Notes: generated by a model from the sequence alone, not told the origin. Positions 16,649 through 25,901 are shown, counted from the stretch's first letter. The stretch: DNA of 64,000 bases from Acidobacteriota bacterium (GCA_016185425.1 JACPNQ010000028.1:310001-374000), one strand, 5' to 3'. Made by a program: numbers and translations.

Positions 16649-19600
16649 ATGTCTCGCCTTATGACCGCCCTTGTGGCGGGATTCGGGATTTGTGTGTCCG
16701 CGCAATCGATAAAGCAGGGAGTAAGTCGTTGGGACTTCCTGGGGTCGACTACATTGGCTCGCACAGGAGCGTGCGCAATCCGGCTAAGTGATGGCCGATT
16801 ATTGATTGCCGGCGGCGGGCCCCCGGGAGCGTCGCGGGGAGTGGATTTGATCGACTCCGCGTCCGAGATACAGCCCGCGGCGTTGCTATCGAAGGGGCGA
16901 GCGCGGCATTCCTGCGCGCAGTTGCCGGACGGACGCGTGCTGGTGACGGGCGGCAACGACGCGTCGAGGCCGCTGGATGGCGCGGAGGTGTACGATCCCG
17001 CGAAGAACGAATGGAGCGCGGCGGCAAATATGACAGCCGCAAGGATGGGACACACGTCGACAGTGCTTGCGGATGGGCGCGTCCTGATTGCCGGCGGCGA
17101 GGGGATGGACGGCGTGTTGGATTCGCTGGAAGTGTTCGATCCCGCGACCGGTGCGTTCTCCCGGCTGGGCACGATGTCCGTGCGACGCAAAGATCACGCG
17201 GCGGCGTTGCTGTCCGACGGAAAGATCCTGATTGCGGGCGGGGCGAACGAGAGCGGCCCAATATCGGCTGTGGACACCTTTGATCCCACGGTGAATGTGG
17301 CGCGCCGCGAGGGACAGCTTACGACGGCGCGCGCGGGGCTATCCGCGACAACGCTGCCGGACGGGACGGTGCTGCTCGCAGGAGGAATGAATGGGTTTGC
17401 GTTGCTCGGTACGGCAGAGATATTCGATCCGGCGACGGGCAAATCCGTTGAGACGGCGACGATGTCGCGGCCACGCGCGGGACACCTCGCATTCGCGCTG
17501 CCGGGCAGCGGAGAGGTTTTGCTGGCGGGCGGTGATGGAGGTGCAGGGACAGCCGAGTTGTACTTGCGCGATGCGGGTACACAAACAGCGGCCGGCCGCT
17601 CGGCGGACCGGCAGACGGCGGCGAGGATGGCGGCTGGTGGCCCGGTGATCCGAATGGCTCCTCCCGGGACAGGCTCGGCAACGTTAGACCAGTGCGCGAA
17701 TGGATCGGCGCCGGCGCCTGGCGTAATCGGGCTGACCTGCCTCGATTGGGTGAACGGCAATTTGAATTCGAGCAAGGCGAGCTACCGGGAAGGCGATTCG
17801 GTGGCGTATCGCTTACGGATGAGCGGGTTGACTGTAGGCGTGCAATCGAAAGTAACGATTGAATGGGACACAACGCAATCGGGCAAGCATGCGCTGGACT
17901 ACCTGACACGGTTCAACGCCGCGGTAACGGGCGCGGACCCTTGTTTTGGCGGGGCGTGCGGCGGAGCGCCGACGGCTACATATGCGATGCCGGTAGACCC
18001 GAACATCACCGACGGCGCCTCCCAGCCGCAGCAGATGGTGACGGGGAGGAAGGCTGCGTATTTGCTCCAGAACGGCGGACAGTATTTCAGTTTGTGGGGC
18101 GGCGCCGGGGCGACGATCGACTCGGTCACGGTACCACTATTGTCGGGGGGCTACACGACGAACAGCTCGACGCGAGTGACAATCGCATTTACGCCGCAGA
18201 TCGCGAACCCGGTTCTGTCGTGGGGCGGACATATTGCGACGCGCGTTGACTGGGGTTCGGCATTCTCGGCCGTTGCGATCAGCGGATCGCCGTTCCATAC
18301 GCGGCTGATCGATTTGAATGGCGGCGGCGGGAACCAGGATCGTGCACTTTCGAGCGATGCGGCGACATTCCCGTCTACAATTACGATCACCAAGGCGACA
18401 AATGTACCGGCGAGTGCCAGCGACTTTACGTTCACGGCGTCACCCGGCATTCCGGATGGCGACCCGCCAGCGCCGGTTCCTACGTTCCCGCTGCCGGTGG
18501 ATGTGAGTGGAACGCTGGTTTATTCGCGCGTCTTCGACAAGATCTTTGTTCTTTCGGGCACGCAGACGTATACGGTTTCGGAGACGGGAATGCCGGCGAA
18601 CTGGACGCTGCAGAATGTGTCCTGCACCAAGGTCGCCGGGACCGGAAGCGTGAGCGTTACGGCGAATGTGGCGACGATTAACGTGCAGGAAGGGGACAGC
18701 TATGCCTGCACCTTTACGAACGCTGCGCCTGTGCAAGTTACGGTGACGAAGGCTTGCGATCCGACCGGTGATGGCGGTTCGTTTACGTTGAAAATCGGCA
18801 CCTCGACGAAAGACGTTTCCTGCACCGGAAGCTTGTCGCAGGCCGTGGCCGTGGGAGCGAGTATCACTGCGGGCGAGACTGCGCTAGGGAACTATTCGAC
18901 CGCCATCAGTTGCACCAACGGTTCATCGTCGACGACGTCGTCCGTATCCTTCACGATGCCGAACGCCAATGTGACGTGTACAGTGACGAACACCCGGAAG
19001 AAGTACGATGTCACGGTGACTAAGGCGTGCGTACCGGCGGACGACGTGGGCAAGTTCATACTGACTGTGAACGGCAGTGGCAGCGAGGTGGGCTGCGTTT
19101 CCGGTTCCGTGGTGAGACAAGTGACGGGCGGAACGACTGCTACGTTGACGGAGGCAGCCGGCACGGGGACCGACCTGGGCCTCTACACGACCGAATTCGC
19201 CTGCACCGGGATTGCCTTGAGCGGGACCGGGTTGACGCGAACCTTCACGATGCCTGACAGCGCGGTTTCCTGCACGGTTACCAACAGGAAGTTCAGCGTG
19301 ACGATCACGAAGGCGTGCGACCCGATTGGCGATGGCGGCTCGTTTACGTTGAACATCGGCAGTGCGACGAAGGCTGTTATCTGCGGCGGAAACTTATCGC
19401 AGCCGGTGGGCGTGGGTACGAGCATCACCGTGGGCGAGACGGGAGCGGCGCTGGGAAACTATACGACCGGTATCAGTTGCAGTAACGGCGCTACATCCTC
19501 AACCACTTCGGTGAATTTCACAATGCCGAACGGCAACGTGACATGCACTGTGACGAACACCCGGAAGTCTTACAACGTAACGGTGACCAAAGCATGCGTG

Positions 19601-20224
19601 CCGTCGAACGATCAGGGCAAGTTTGTCTTGAGTGTGAACAGCAGCGGCAGTGAGGTGGGCTGTAGCGGCTTCGTCGAGAAGTTGGTGGTAGGCGGAACGA
19701 CGGTTACGTTGACGGAGGCGAACGGAACAGGGACCAACCTGGGCCTGTACGTGACCGAATTCGCCTGCACTGGCCTTGCGCTGGACGGAACCGGGTTGAC
19801 GCGCACCTTCACGATGCCCGACAGCGCCGTTTCCTGCACGGTTACCAACAGGAAGCCGGGCGTGACGATCACGAAAGCCTGCAAGGCAGGCCTGAATGCC
19901 ACGTTGTCGGTGACGGTAAGTTCGACCGGGGAGGTTTGCAATACCGGCGGAGTGGATCTGACAGGATTCTCGTTCACTGACGTCCAGACCGGGGCGGGAG
20001 TGAACGCGACCGGAACGGTGTCATTCGTGGGCGATCCGCTTGCGCCGGGCGCCTGCCGGAACTACACGAGCACCTTCACGCCGACGCAGGCTTCATCCGG
20101 AAGCTGCGCGACGGGCGACGCAACATGCAGCATTTCCTTCTCCGATAACGTGACCGTCAGGGCTTCCGGAGGTGGAATACAAGTGACCGCTAACAATTCG
20201 GCATCCTGCCCGCTTTGCAAGTAG
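16649..20224 (+). CDS. Secreted Kelch-repeat protein with tandem prealbumin-like repeats
   Basis: An 1191-residue exported protein with a signal peptide at residues 1-19. Residues about 40-310 hold six or so Kelch blades, each with a pattern LSDGRLLIAGG or LADGRVLIAGG followed by VFDPATG, a likely beta-propeller. A middle region (about 340-690) has beta-rich sequence with no clear family. From residue 697 four tandem modules of 91-96 residues follow, starting VTVTKAC or VTITKAC and ending FTMP, then a conserved SCTVTN or TCTVTN; each has four cysteines. A fifth, diverged module begins at residue 1072. The modules resemble the bacterial prealbumin-like fold found in surface proteins. Function is probably surface display or adhesion, by inference. 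Confidence 0.85.
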   Translation: MSRLMTALVAGFGICVSAQSIKQGVSRWDFLGSTTLARTGACAIRLSDGRLLIAGGGPPGASRGVDLIDSASEIQPAALLSKGRARHSCAQLPDGRVLVTGGNDASRPLDGAEVYDPAKNEWSAAANMTAARMGHTSTVLADGRVLIAGGEGMDGVLDSLEVFDPATGAFSRLGTMSVRRKDHAAALLSDGKILIAGGANESGPISAVDTFDPTVNVARREGQLTTARAGLSATTLPDGTVLLAGGMNGFALLGTAEIFDPATGKSVETATMSRPRAGHLAFALPGSGEVLLAGGDGGAGTAELYLRDAGTQTAAGRSADRQTAARMAAGGPVIRMAPPGTGSATLDQCANGSAPAPGVIGLTCLDWVNGNLNSSKASYREGDSVAYRLRMSGLTVGVQSKVTIEWDTTQSGKHALDYLTRFNAAVTGADPCFGGACGGAPTATYAMPVDPNITDGASQPQQMVTGRKAAYLLQNGGQYFSLWGGAGATIDSVTVPLLSGGYTTNSSTRVTIAFTPQIANPVLSWGGHIATRVDWGSAFSAVAISGSPFHTRLIDLNGGGGNQDRALSSDAATFPSTITITKATNVPASASDFTFTASPGIPDGDPPAPVPTFPLPVDVSGTLVYSRVFDKIFVLSGTQTYTVSETGMPANWTLQNVSCTKVAGTGSVSVTANVATINVQEGDSYACTFTNAAPVQVTVTKACDPTGDGGSFTLKIGTSTKDVSCTGSLSQAVAVGASITAGETALGNYSTAISCTNGSSSTTSSVSFTMPNANVTCTVTNTRKKYDVTVTKACVPADDVGKFILTVNGSGSEVGCVSGSVVRQVTGGTTATLTEAAGTGTDLGLYTTEFACTGIALSGTGLTRTFTMPDSAVSCTVTNRKFSVTITKACDPIGDGGSFTLNIGSATKAVICGGNLSQPVGVGTSITVGETGAALGNYTTGISCSNGATSSTTSVNFTMPNGNVTCTVTNTRKSYNVTVTKACVPSNDQGKFVLSVNSSGSEVGCSGFVEKLVVGGTTVTLTEANGTGTNLGLYVTEFACTGLALDGTGLTRTFTMPDSAVSCTVTNRKPGVTITKACKAGLNATLSVTVSSTGEVCNTGGVDLTGFSFTDVQTGAGVNATGTVSFVGDPLAPGACRNYTSTFTPTQASSGSCATGDATCSISFSDNVTVRASGGGIQVTANNSASCPLCK
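18737..19861 (+). repeat. Tandem A-B-A-B coding repeats in the Kelch gene
   Basis: Four repeats start at 18737 (A1), 19010 (B1), 19298 (A2) and 19577 (B2). A-type units keep GDGGSFTL and LGNY; B-type units keep GSEVGC and TGLTRTFTMPDSAVSCTVTN. A1 to A2 is 561 bp and B1 to B2 is 567 bp. DNA identity between like units is visibly higher than between A and B, so the pair AB was duplicated as a block. Confidence 0.85.
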
Positions 20225-20236
20225 GATTGCCGGTAT

Positions 20237-20267
20237 AGCTCCCGCGTCCTCGCGGGGCGCGGGAGCT
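20237..20267. terminator. Bidirectional hairpin between convergent genes
   Basis: Perfect 10-bp arms, agctcccgcg at 20237-20246 and cgcgggagct at 20258-20267, flank an 11-base loop. It lies 13 bp after the Kelch stop and overlaps the stop of the convergent HAD gene. There is no strong T run on either side, so its strength as an intrinsic terminator is uncertain. Confidence 0.6.
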
Positions 20268-20958
20268 AGAAATGCTGACGCAGCTCGCCGAAGTGATCGA
20301 GAATGATGAGACGCGCCGGGGCTTCCGGCCGGCTGAGTTCTTCGTGCTCCAGGATCCACGTTCTGGGGTGGGGGAGGAAGACGGCGTTGTAGCCGGCGGC
20401 GAGCGCGGGGTTGATGTCGCTCTTTGGGGAGTTGCCGATCATCCAGGTATGCGGGGCGTGGAAGGCCTTCGCGGCGCCGAGGTTCAGGTAGGCGGCGACA
20501 TCCTTCTCTTTCACGATTTCGGCATGGTGGAAGAAGCGGCCAAGGCCCGAGCGATCGATCTTCATGCGCTGTTCATCGGGGTGGCCCTTGGTGAATAGTG
20601 TGAGCTCGTGGGATCGATTGAGATAGGCGATGGTTTCGCCGACGCCGGGGCGAAGGATGATAGGGTGGTCGAGGATGCGTTCGGCGAAGGAGACGACGAT
20701 TGCCAGGTCGTCGTCGCCGATCGGCCGCTGGGCAAGTTTTTCGTAAGTTTGGACCAGGTTGCGGCCGAAGTTTTTCGATCCGTAGCCATGGATTTTGGCG
20801 TTGACCGCTTCAATGGCGTCGAGGACATCGCGGACCTGCGGCGGCGTGAGATCGGAATGATCGAGGAAGGCGACGAATTCATCGAACGCCTGCTCGAAGA
20901 AGATGTTGTTCTCCCACAGCGTGTCGTCCGCGTCGATGATCAGGTGCTGGCGCGTCAT
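20266..20958 (-). CDS. HAD-superfamily hydrolase
   Basis: A 230-residue HAD-type phosphatase. Motif I is IIDADDTLW (nucleophile D9, acid/base D11), motif II is seen in LTLFTKGHPDEQ, and motif IV in WMIGNSPKSDINPALAAGYNAVFL. A helical cap lies between motifs I and II (about residues 20-95). The fold and length fit small-molecule phosphatases such as phosphoglycolate- or nucleotidase-type enzymes; substrate unknown. The ATG overlaps the stop of the LON-domain gene by 4 bp, so the two are cotranslated. Confidence 0.85.
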   Translation of the reverse strand: MTRQHLIIDADDTLWENNIFFEQAFDEFVAFLDHSDLTPPQVRDVLDAIEAVNAKIHGYGSKNFGRNLVQTYEKLAQRPIGDDDLAIVVSFAERILDHPIILRPGVGETIAYLNRSHELTLFTKGHPDEQRMKIDRSGLGRFFHHAEIVKEKDVAAYLNLGAAKAFHAPHTWMIGNSPKSDINPALAAGYNAVFLPHPRTWILEHEELSRPEAPARLIILDHFGELRQHF

Positions 20959-21587
20959 GAGCTGGGGAGGAGGCGGGCGTGGCCATTGCGCGGGACGAGC
21001 GTGCGGAAGTGTTCCTTGCGGCGTTCGCGCGCGGCGGTGAGCGGAAAGTGTTCAGCGAGACGTTTGATTCGTTCGGTTTCGTTGCGGGACATCAGAATCG
21101 TTTGACGGACGTGGACGTCGGTGACGGCCTGGGCGAGTTGGAAGCTGAGCTGGTTGTCGTTCAGATGGGGCTCGGGGAGGTGCTCGCCGACTTTGAGGGA
21201 GCGGATGGCGAAGTAACCGGCGATGGCTTTGTGGATGAGGGAGTCGGGAGTGGGCGAGGGGTCGAAGTCGTCGTCGAAGAAATTGACTTGGCCGGAGAGG
21301 AAGGGGCGCTCTTCGATGAGCTCGGAGATTTCGAAGCGGCGGTAGCCGGTGGTTTCGATGTCCATGCGGCCGTCTTCGTAGTTCTTGGTGACGCTGTCGA
21401 TGCGAGCGGTGCACCCGACGGAAGCGATGCCCTTGTCGAGGGTGAGGACGACGCCGAATTCGCGGGTGCCTTCGAGGAGCTCGGCGATCATGAGCTTATA
21501 GCGTTCCTCGAAGATGTGTAAAGGCAGGCCGGTTCGCGGGAAGAGGACGAGCCCCAGGGGGAACAGCGGTAGGAGCGCATCCGGCAT
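20955..21587 (-). CDS. Stand-alone LON substrate-binding domain protein
   Basis: A 210-residue protein; the frame is open upstream but the ATG at 21587 is chosen because the family begins with LPLFPLGLVLFPRTGLPLHIFEERY, exactly at this point. A conserved later piece is GTREFGVVL. No ATPase or Ser-Lys protease domain follows, so it is a single-domain member, thought to bind unfolded or specific protein partners. It is coupled to the HAD gene downstream. Its start codon overlaps, on the other strand, the start codon of the SDR gene at 21586. Confidence 0.83.
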   Translation of the reverse strand: MPDALLPLFPLGLVLFPRTGLPLHIFEERYKLMIAELLEGTREFGVVLTLDKGIASVGCTARIDSVTKNYEDGRMDIETTGYRRFEISELIEERPFLSGQVNFFDDDFDPSPTPDSLIHKAIAGYFAIRSLKVGEHLPEPHLNDNQLSFQLAQAVTDVHVRQTILMSRNETERIKRLAEHFPLTAARERRKEHFRTLVPRNGHARLLPSS

Positions 21588-22371
21588 GCTACTATTATCC
21601 CTTCGCTTGCGCATTGAGGGGAGCAACATCTTTCTGACGGGCGCGTCGAGCGGGATCGGCGCCGCGCTAGCTGTTTCGCTGACGCGGCGCGGGGCGCGCG
21701 TGGCGGCTGTTTCGAGGCGGTCCGTTTCGAGTGTGTCTGTTAGCGTCTGCGCGGATTTAGGTTCCGGCCAGGAGCGGGCGCGGGCGGTGGAGGAGACGCT
21801 GAGCGCGTTGGGACGAGTGGATATTTTGATCAACAACGCGGGTATCGGAGTGTATGCGCCGTCGTGGCGGACTCCGATGAATGAACTGCGCGAGATGTTT
21901 GAAGTGAACTTCTTCGCGGCGGTGGATCTGGCGCAGCGGCTGACGCCGGGGATGGTGGAGCGGCGGAGCGGGATGGTGGTGAATATCGCGTCGATCGCGA
22001 GCAAAGTGACGCTGCCGTGGTTTACGTTGTATTCGGCGTCGAAAGCGGCCCTGGAGGCGTTTACGCGGGGGCTGCGGATAGAATTGGCGGGCGAGGGAGT
22101 TGGGGCGATGCTGGTGTGCCCGGGATATGTGCGGACGAACTTTCAGGCGAGCGTGCTGGGAGGGAAGCCGCCGGCGAAGCTAGTGAGTGGGAAGCGGTTC
22201 GCGGCGACGGCGGAGGATGTTGCCGAGGCGATTGCGGATGGGATTGAGCGGGATGCGCGAACGGTGCTGACGCCGGCGATTGGGTGGGGGCTGGTGGCGG
22301 CGGCCAGATTGGCGCCGGGATTGGTGGATGCGCGGTTGCGGGGGATGATGGAAGCGGCCGGCGATGAATAG
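21586..22371 (+). CDS. Short-chain dehydrogenase/reductase
   Basis: About 261 residues if read from the ATG at 21586; a TTG a few codons later (LRIEGSNIFLTG) is an alternative start. The cofactor site is TGASSGIGAAL, the structural motif is NNAG in ILINNAGIGVY, and the catalytic set is S in IASIAS with YSASK (Tyr-x-x-x-Lys). Classical SDR length; reaction is NAD(P)-dependent oxidoreduction of an unknown alcohol or ketone. It overlaps aroK by 8 bp and so probably forms an operon with aroK and glycerate kinase. Confidence 0.86.
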   Translation: MLLLSLRLRIEGSNIFLTGASSGIGAALAVSLTRRGARVAAVSRRSVSSVSVSVCADLGSGQERARAVEETLSALGRVDILINNAGIGVYAPSWRTPMNELREMFEVNFFAAVDLAQRLTPGMVERRSGMVVNIASIASKVTLPWFTLYSASKAALEAFTRGLRIELAGEGVGAMLVCPGYVRTNFQASVLGGKPPAKLVSGKRFAATAEDVAEAIADGIERDARTVLTPAIGWGLVAAARLAPGLVDARLRGMMEAAGDE

Positions 22372-22861
22372 CGCGATATATCTGGTTGGGTTTATGGGAA
22401 GCGGAAAGTCGACTGTGGGGAAGCGGCTGGCGGAGACGTTGGGGCGGCCGTTTGTGGACCTTGACGATGACATCGAGGCGGCGGCCGGAAAGGCGATTGC
22501 GACGATATTTATCGATGACGGGGAGTGCGCGTTTCGGGACGCGGAGCACGCGGCGTTGCGGGCGCGCGTGGAACGGGGAGAGGCGATCGTACTGGCGCTA
22601 GGCGGCGGGGCGTTTGCGTATGCGCGCAACCGGGATGTACTGGCGGGTGCGGGGCGGAGCGTGTGGCTGGATTGTCCGTTTGAAACGGCGCTGCGGCGGG
22701 TGGCGGGGTTTGCGCACAGGCCGCTGGCGCGCGACGCGGAGCGGTTCCGAGAGTTGTTTGAGAAGCGCGTGCCGGACTACGCGCTGGCCGATGTGCGCGT
22801 ACCCGTGGAGTCCGACGATCCAGATGCGACTGTACGGGCTATTTTGGAGGCGCTGCGATGA
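22364..22861 (+). CDS. aroK: Shikimate kinase
   Basis: A 165-residue P-loop kinase. Walker A is GFMGSGKST at residues 9-17. Next come VDLDDDIEAAAGK (shikimate-binding Asp region), a second conserved stretch AFRDAEHAAL, the LALGGGAF glycine motif and the lid arginine in RPLARD. It catalyses ATP-dependent phosphorylation of shikimate to shikimate-3-phosphate in aromatic amino-acid synthesis, in the cytoplasm. No other shikimate-pathway gene is nearby. It is translationally linked to the SDR gene (8-bp overlap) and to glycerate kinase (ATGA). Confidence 0.88.
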   Translation: MNSAIYLVGFMGSGKSTVGKRLAETLGRPFVDLDDDIEAAAGKAIATIFIDDGECAFRDAEHAALRARVERGEAIVLALGGGAFAYARNRDVLAGAGRSVWLDCPFETALRRVAGFAHRPLARDAERFRELFEKRVPDYALADVRVPVESDDPDATVRAILEALR

Positions 22862-24156
22862 ATCTGCGGAGGGATGCGCTGGCGATTTGCAAAGCGGCGC
22901 TACGGGCGGCGGACCCGGAGGAGGCGCTGCTGCGGCATGTCCGGTGTATGGATGGTGTCTTGCTGGCGGGCGGGGGGAAATACCGGCTGGACAAGATCCG
23001 GAATGTGTTCGTGGTGGGAGCGGGGAAGGCTTGCGCGCCGATGGCGAAGGCGGTGGAGAAGTTGTTGGGGAAGCGAATCACGGCGAGCTGCGTCATCGTG
23101 AAAGACGGGCATACGCTGCCGCTGAAGCGGGTGCAATTGAGGGAGTCGGCGCACCCGGTGCCGGATGAGCGGGGCGTTGGCGCGGCGCGGGAAGTGGCGT
23201 CGATCGCGGAACGGGCGGGCGCGAACGATTTGCTGATTTGTCTGATCAGCGGCGGTGCGTCGGCGCTGATGCCGCTGCCGGTGGATGGGTTTTCGTTGGC
23301 GGAGAAACAGGCATTGACGCGGCAGATGCTAGCGGCGGGGGCAAACATTCATGAGATGAACGCCGTGCGGAAACATCTGTCGGCGATCAAGGGCGGGCAG
23401 TTGGCGCGGCTGGCGGCGCCGGCGCAGGTGTTGACGCTGATTCTGAGCGATGTGATTGGGGATGATCTATCGACGATCGGGTCCGGGCCGACCGCGCCCG
23501 ACCCGACGAGCTGGGAGACGGTGGATGAGATCCTGGCGCGGTTCCGTTTGGCGTTGCCGCGGCCGGTACCGCGTGTGGAGACGCCAAAGCCAGGCGATCC
23601 ACTTTTTGGGCGCGTGCGGAACGTGATCATCGGGAGTAATGCGTTGTCGGTGGATGCGGCGGCGGCAAAGGCGAAGGAGTTGGGCTACAGGCCTTTGGTG
23701 CTTTCGACGACCATTGAGGGCGAGACGCGGGACGTGGCGCGGATGCATGTGCAGATTGCGAAAGAGGCGCAGCGTGCGGGGAGGCCTGTCGCACCGCCGG
23801 CATGCATTTTGTCAGGTGGGGAGACGACGGTGACGGTGCGCGGGCAAGGGATGGGAGGGCGGAACCAGGAGTTTGCGCTGGTTGCGGGGATGGAGCTGGA
23901 AGGAACGCCCGGGATTGTGGCGCTGTCGGCGGGTACGGACGGAACAGATGGGCCGACGGATGCGGCGGGCGGATTGGCGGATGCGGGGACAGTGGGACGG
24001 GCGCTTGCGAACGGTCGCCGGGCGAGAGCGGACTTGGAGAGCAACGACAGCTACCGGTTTTTGGAGGCGTCGGGCGATCTGCTGAAGACGGGGCCGACGC
24101 GGACGAACGTGATGGACATTCGCGTTCTGCTGCTGGAAAAAAGAAACCCGCGGTAG
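22858..24156 (+). CDS. Glycerate kinase type 2 (MOFRL family)
   Basis: A 432-residue protein with the N-terminal glycerate-kinase domain (NVFVVGAGKACAPMAKAVE; LLICLISGGASALMPLP; NIHEMNAVRKHLSAIKGG; LILSDVIGDDLSTIGSGPT) and a C-terminal MOFRL domain (CILSGGETTVTVRGQGMGG; VALSAGTDGTDGPTDAAG). It phosphorylates D-glycerate, giving 2-phosphoglycerate in this class, feeding glycolysis. The ATG overlaps the aroK stop. A GC-rich hairpin overlaps its own stop codon. Confidence 0.92.
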   Translation: MNLRRDALAICKAALRAADPEEALLRHVRCMDGVLLAGGGKYRLDKIRNVFVVGAGKACAPMAKAVEKLLGKRITASCVIVKDGHTLPLKRVQLRESAHPVPDERGVGAAREVASIAERAGANDLLICLISGGASALMPLPVDGFSLAEKQALTRQMLAAGANIHEMNAVRKHLSAIKGGQLARLAAPAQVLTLILSDVIGDDLSTIGSGPTAPDPTSWETVDEILARFRLALPRPVPRVETPKPGDPLFGRVRNVIIGSNALSVDAAAAKAKELGYRPLVLSTTIEGETRDVARMHVQIAKEAQRAGRPVAPPACILSGGETTVTVRGQGMGGRNQEFALVAGMELEGTPGIVALSAGTDGTDGPTDAAGGLADAGTVGRALANGRRARADLESNDSYRFLEASGDLLKTGPTRTNVMDIRVLLLEKRNPR

Positions 24157-24168
24157 GTTAACCGCGGG
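24147..24168. terminator. Hairpin at the end of the glycerate kinase gene
   Basis: Eight-bp arms cccgcggt (24147-24154) and accgcggg (24161-24168) with a 6-base loop. The left arm includes the first base of the TAG stop. No T run follows. It sits between the plus-strand operon and the convergent DUF4097 gene and may stop or slow transcription in both directions. Confidence 0.5.
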
Positions 24169-24198
24169 CTTCCCAACGACCCCTTCTTGCAGGAGAAC

Positions 24199-25656
24199 TT
24201 ATTGTTTCGTGATTTCCAGTGGCGCCTTGGGAAGTGAGGGCGCCTTCATCGGAGCCGGCGGCCTGGCGGCGGAGGGTGGTTCGGGGGCATCTTCGCTGGT
24301 CCACTTGCGAAGCCGGATTTCACCGCGATCGACATCGATTTTTACCTCGGGGCCACCAGTGGAGCCGGTGATGGAGGCGGCACGACCGTCTTCGGAGATT
24401 CTGAAGGGCGCGCCGTAGCTATTTTCGATGTGACCTTTTTTCACCTCGGCCTTGAGGTCGAGCTTGGCGCCGCTGGGCAGAACGAGCTCGGCATTTCCGG
24501 AGCGGGTACGGGCGGTGATTTTGGCGATGGCGGTGCGGGCGGGACGGAGCTGGATGTCGCCGCGATCGATGTCGATTTCGAGGCTGTTGCTGAAATCCGA
24601 GAGCTCGACGTCCTTCGACTTGCTGGTGATCTGGATGGGGCCGACGAGGCGGCGGCCGCTCAGGTGGCCGAGCACCATTTCCACTTCGCCTTCGATCTTC
24701 TCGATGCGGAGGCTGGTGTTCTGGCTTTCGAAGCGGAACGGCTTAGCGAGGTTGCGGAACTTCATTTCGCCGGAGTATTGGCCGTTGATGGCGGCGGTGC
24801 CGCCGATGCCTTCGAGTTCGATATCCTGGCCGCGGCCTTTGATATCGACGTTGCCTTTGGCGTTGAGGATGCGGACGATATCGCTCTTGCGGAGGTCGAC
24901 ACGGACATCGCCGCCGACGTTGCTCATGCGAACGCCGGCATTGTCGCTGGTGACTTCGACGAAGCCGGCGACGTTTTCGATATCGAAATCGCCGAACTTG
25001 CCGCGTGTTTCGACGGAGGCGCCTTTGGGAACGGTGATTTCGAGCTCGGCGCGCGCCTGGCGGGAGTTGGAAGCGCGCTCGAGATTGGTGCGGACGATGA
25101 TCTGGTCGCCCGATTTCACGATTTCGAAATTGGTGTTTTTGTCTTCTTTGTTGGCGTCGTCGCGCGTGAGGGCACGGATCGTTTTCGTACCGGTGACGCG
25201 GACCTCTTCGGTGTCGACGCCGATGATGCGCGTGTCGCCGCGGGAGTTGTCGACGACGATGCGAGGCGCCTTGCCGACGCCGGTCTGGTTGCCGGCGACT
25301 TGGAAGTCAAAGCGTTCGCCGAGGATGTCCCAATTGGGCAGGTTGATGCCGCCCGGGCGGAAGAGGTTGATGTTGCGGGCGGCGTACATGCCGGTGCCGA
25401 AGAGGCAGATGAAGATGACGAGTGCCCATTCGCCGCCGTTCATACCCCGGACGCGGCCGCCATTGAGAGCGAACTGGCCTTGCCGGTGCCAGTTGAGGAT
25501 TTCAACGACACGCAATGTGCCCCAGCCTATGAGCAGCCAGGGCCAGTAGAGGCCGAGGATATCCATCACCCTGAAATTGGGAATGAAGTTGCGGGCGAGA
25601 AAGATCACGCCGATGACGATAAGGATGAGGGGGCCGATTACGGAACTGCGTCTCAT
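24199..25656 (-). CDS. Membrane protein with LiaI/LiaF-like helices and a DUF4097 beta domain
   Basis: A 485-residue protein. The first 110 residues hold three to four membrane helices of DUF5668/LiaI type (VIGPLILIVIGVIFLARNF, YWPWLLIGWGTLRVVEIL, WALVIFICLFGTGMYAARN). From about residue 200 the rest is a long repetitive beta region of DUF4097 type (ITVPKGASVETRGKFGDFDI, MSNVGGDVRVDL, DIKGRGQDIELEGIGGTA). The C-terminal 40 residues are Pro-rich. LiaF-like proteins in other bacteria sense envelope stress. Last gene of the ECF sigma operon; its ATG overlaps the preceding stop by 4 bp. Confidence 0.82.
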   Translation of the reverse strand: MRRSSVIGPLILIVIGVIFLARNFIPNFRVMDILGLYWPWLLIGWGTLRVVEILNWHRQGQFALNGGRVRGMNGGEWALVIFICLFGTGMYAARNINLFRPGGINLPNWDILGERFDFQVAGNQTGVGKAPRIVVDNSRGDTRIIGVDTEEVRVTGTKTIRALTRDDANKEDKNTNFEIVKSGDQIIVRTNLERASNSRQARAELEITVPKGASVETRGKFGDFDIENVAGFVEVTSDNAGVRMSNVGGDVRVDLRKSDIVRILNAKGNVDIKGRGQDIELEGIGGTAAINGQYSGEMKFRNLAKPFRFESQNTSLRIEKIEGEVEMVLGHLSGRRLVGPIQITSKSKDVELSDFSNSLEIDIDRGDIQLRPARTAIAKITARTRSGNAELVLPSGAKLDLKAEVKKGHIENSYGAPFRISEDGRAASITGSTGGPEVKIDVDRGEIRLRKWTSEDAPEPPSAARPPAPMKAPSLPKAPLEITKQ

Positions 25657-25901
25657 TGGGCGCCTCCTTGCGGGGAAGTGGGCGGAAAATTGGGCGGGAA
25701 CGCCGGCGGAGTTGGCGGCGGCGGTTCTTGCGGAGGCGCCAAGCCTCGTTCGGCGAGCCGGACGACGCCGAGGAAGATGATGATGACGGGCCAGGTTTTG
25801 GTGAAGCTGATTCCGCCGCCCTGATCGATCAGGAACAGGATGCCCACCAGGATCAGAGTGAGTGGTCCGCGGAGTGCGCGGAGGAGGAGGGCGTTATTCA
25901 C
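25653..25901 (-). CDS. Small LiaI/DUF5668-like membrane protein
   Basis: About 82 residues when started at a GTG at 25901, which has a good ribosome site (gaggtggg) and overlaps the upstream stop; an ATG at 25937 would add 12 residues. It has two membrane helices (RGPLTLILVGILFLIDQ and TWPVIIIFLGVVRLAERG), the DUF5668 arrangement. The tail is a proline-rich cytoplasmic or periplasmic extension. It lies between two other proteins with the same helix pair, suggesting a membrane complex. Confidence 0.78.
   Translation of the reverse strand: MNNALLLRALRGPLTLILVGILFLIDQGGGISFTKTWPVIIIFLGVVRLAERGLAPPQEPPPPTPPAFPPNFPPTSPQGGAQ

Noticed and set aside
24430-25824. 464-codon plus-strand frame, very rich in Asp/Glu/Ala/Val
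   Set aside because: It mirrors the DUF4097 membrane-protein gene; amino-acid bias (D/E/A/V) is that of an antisense shadow.
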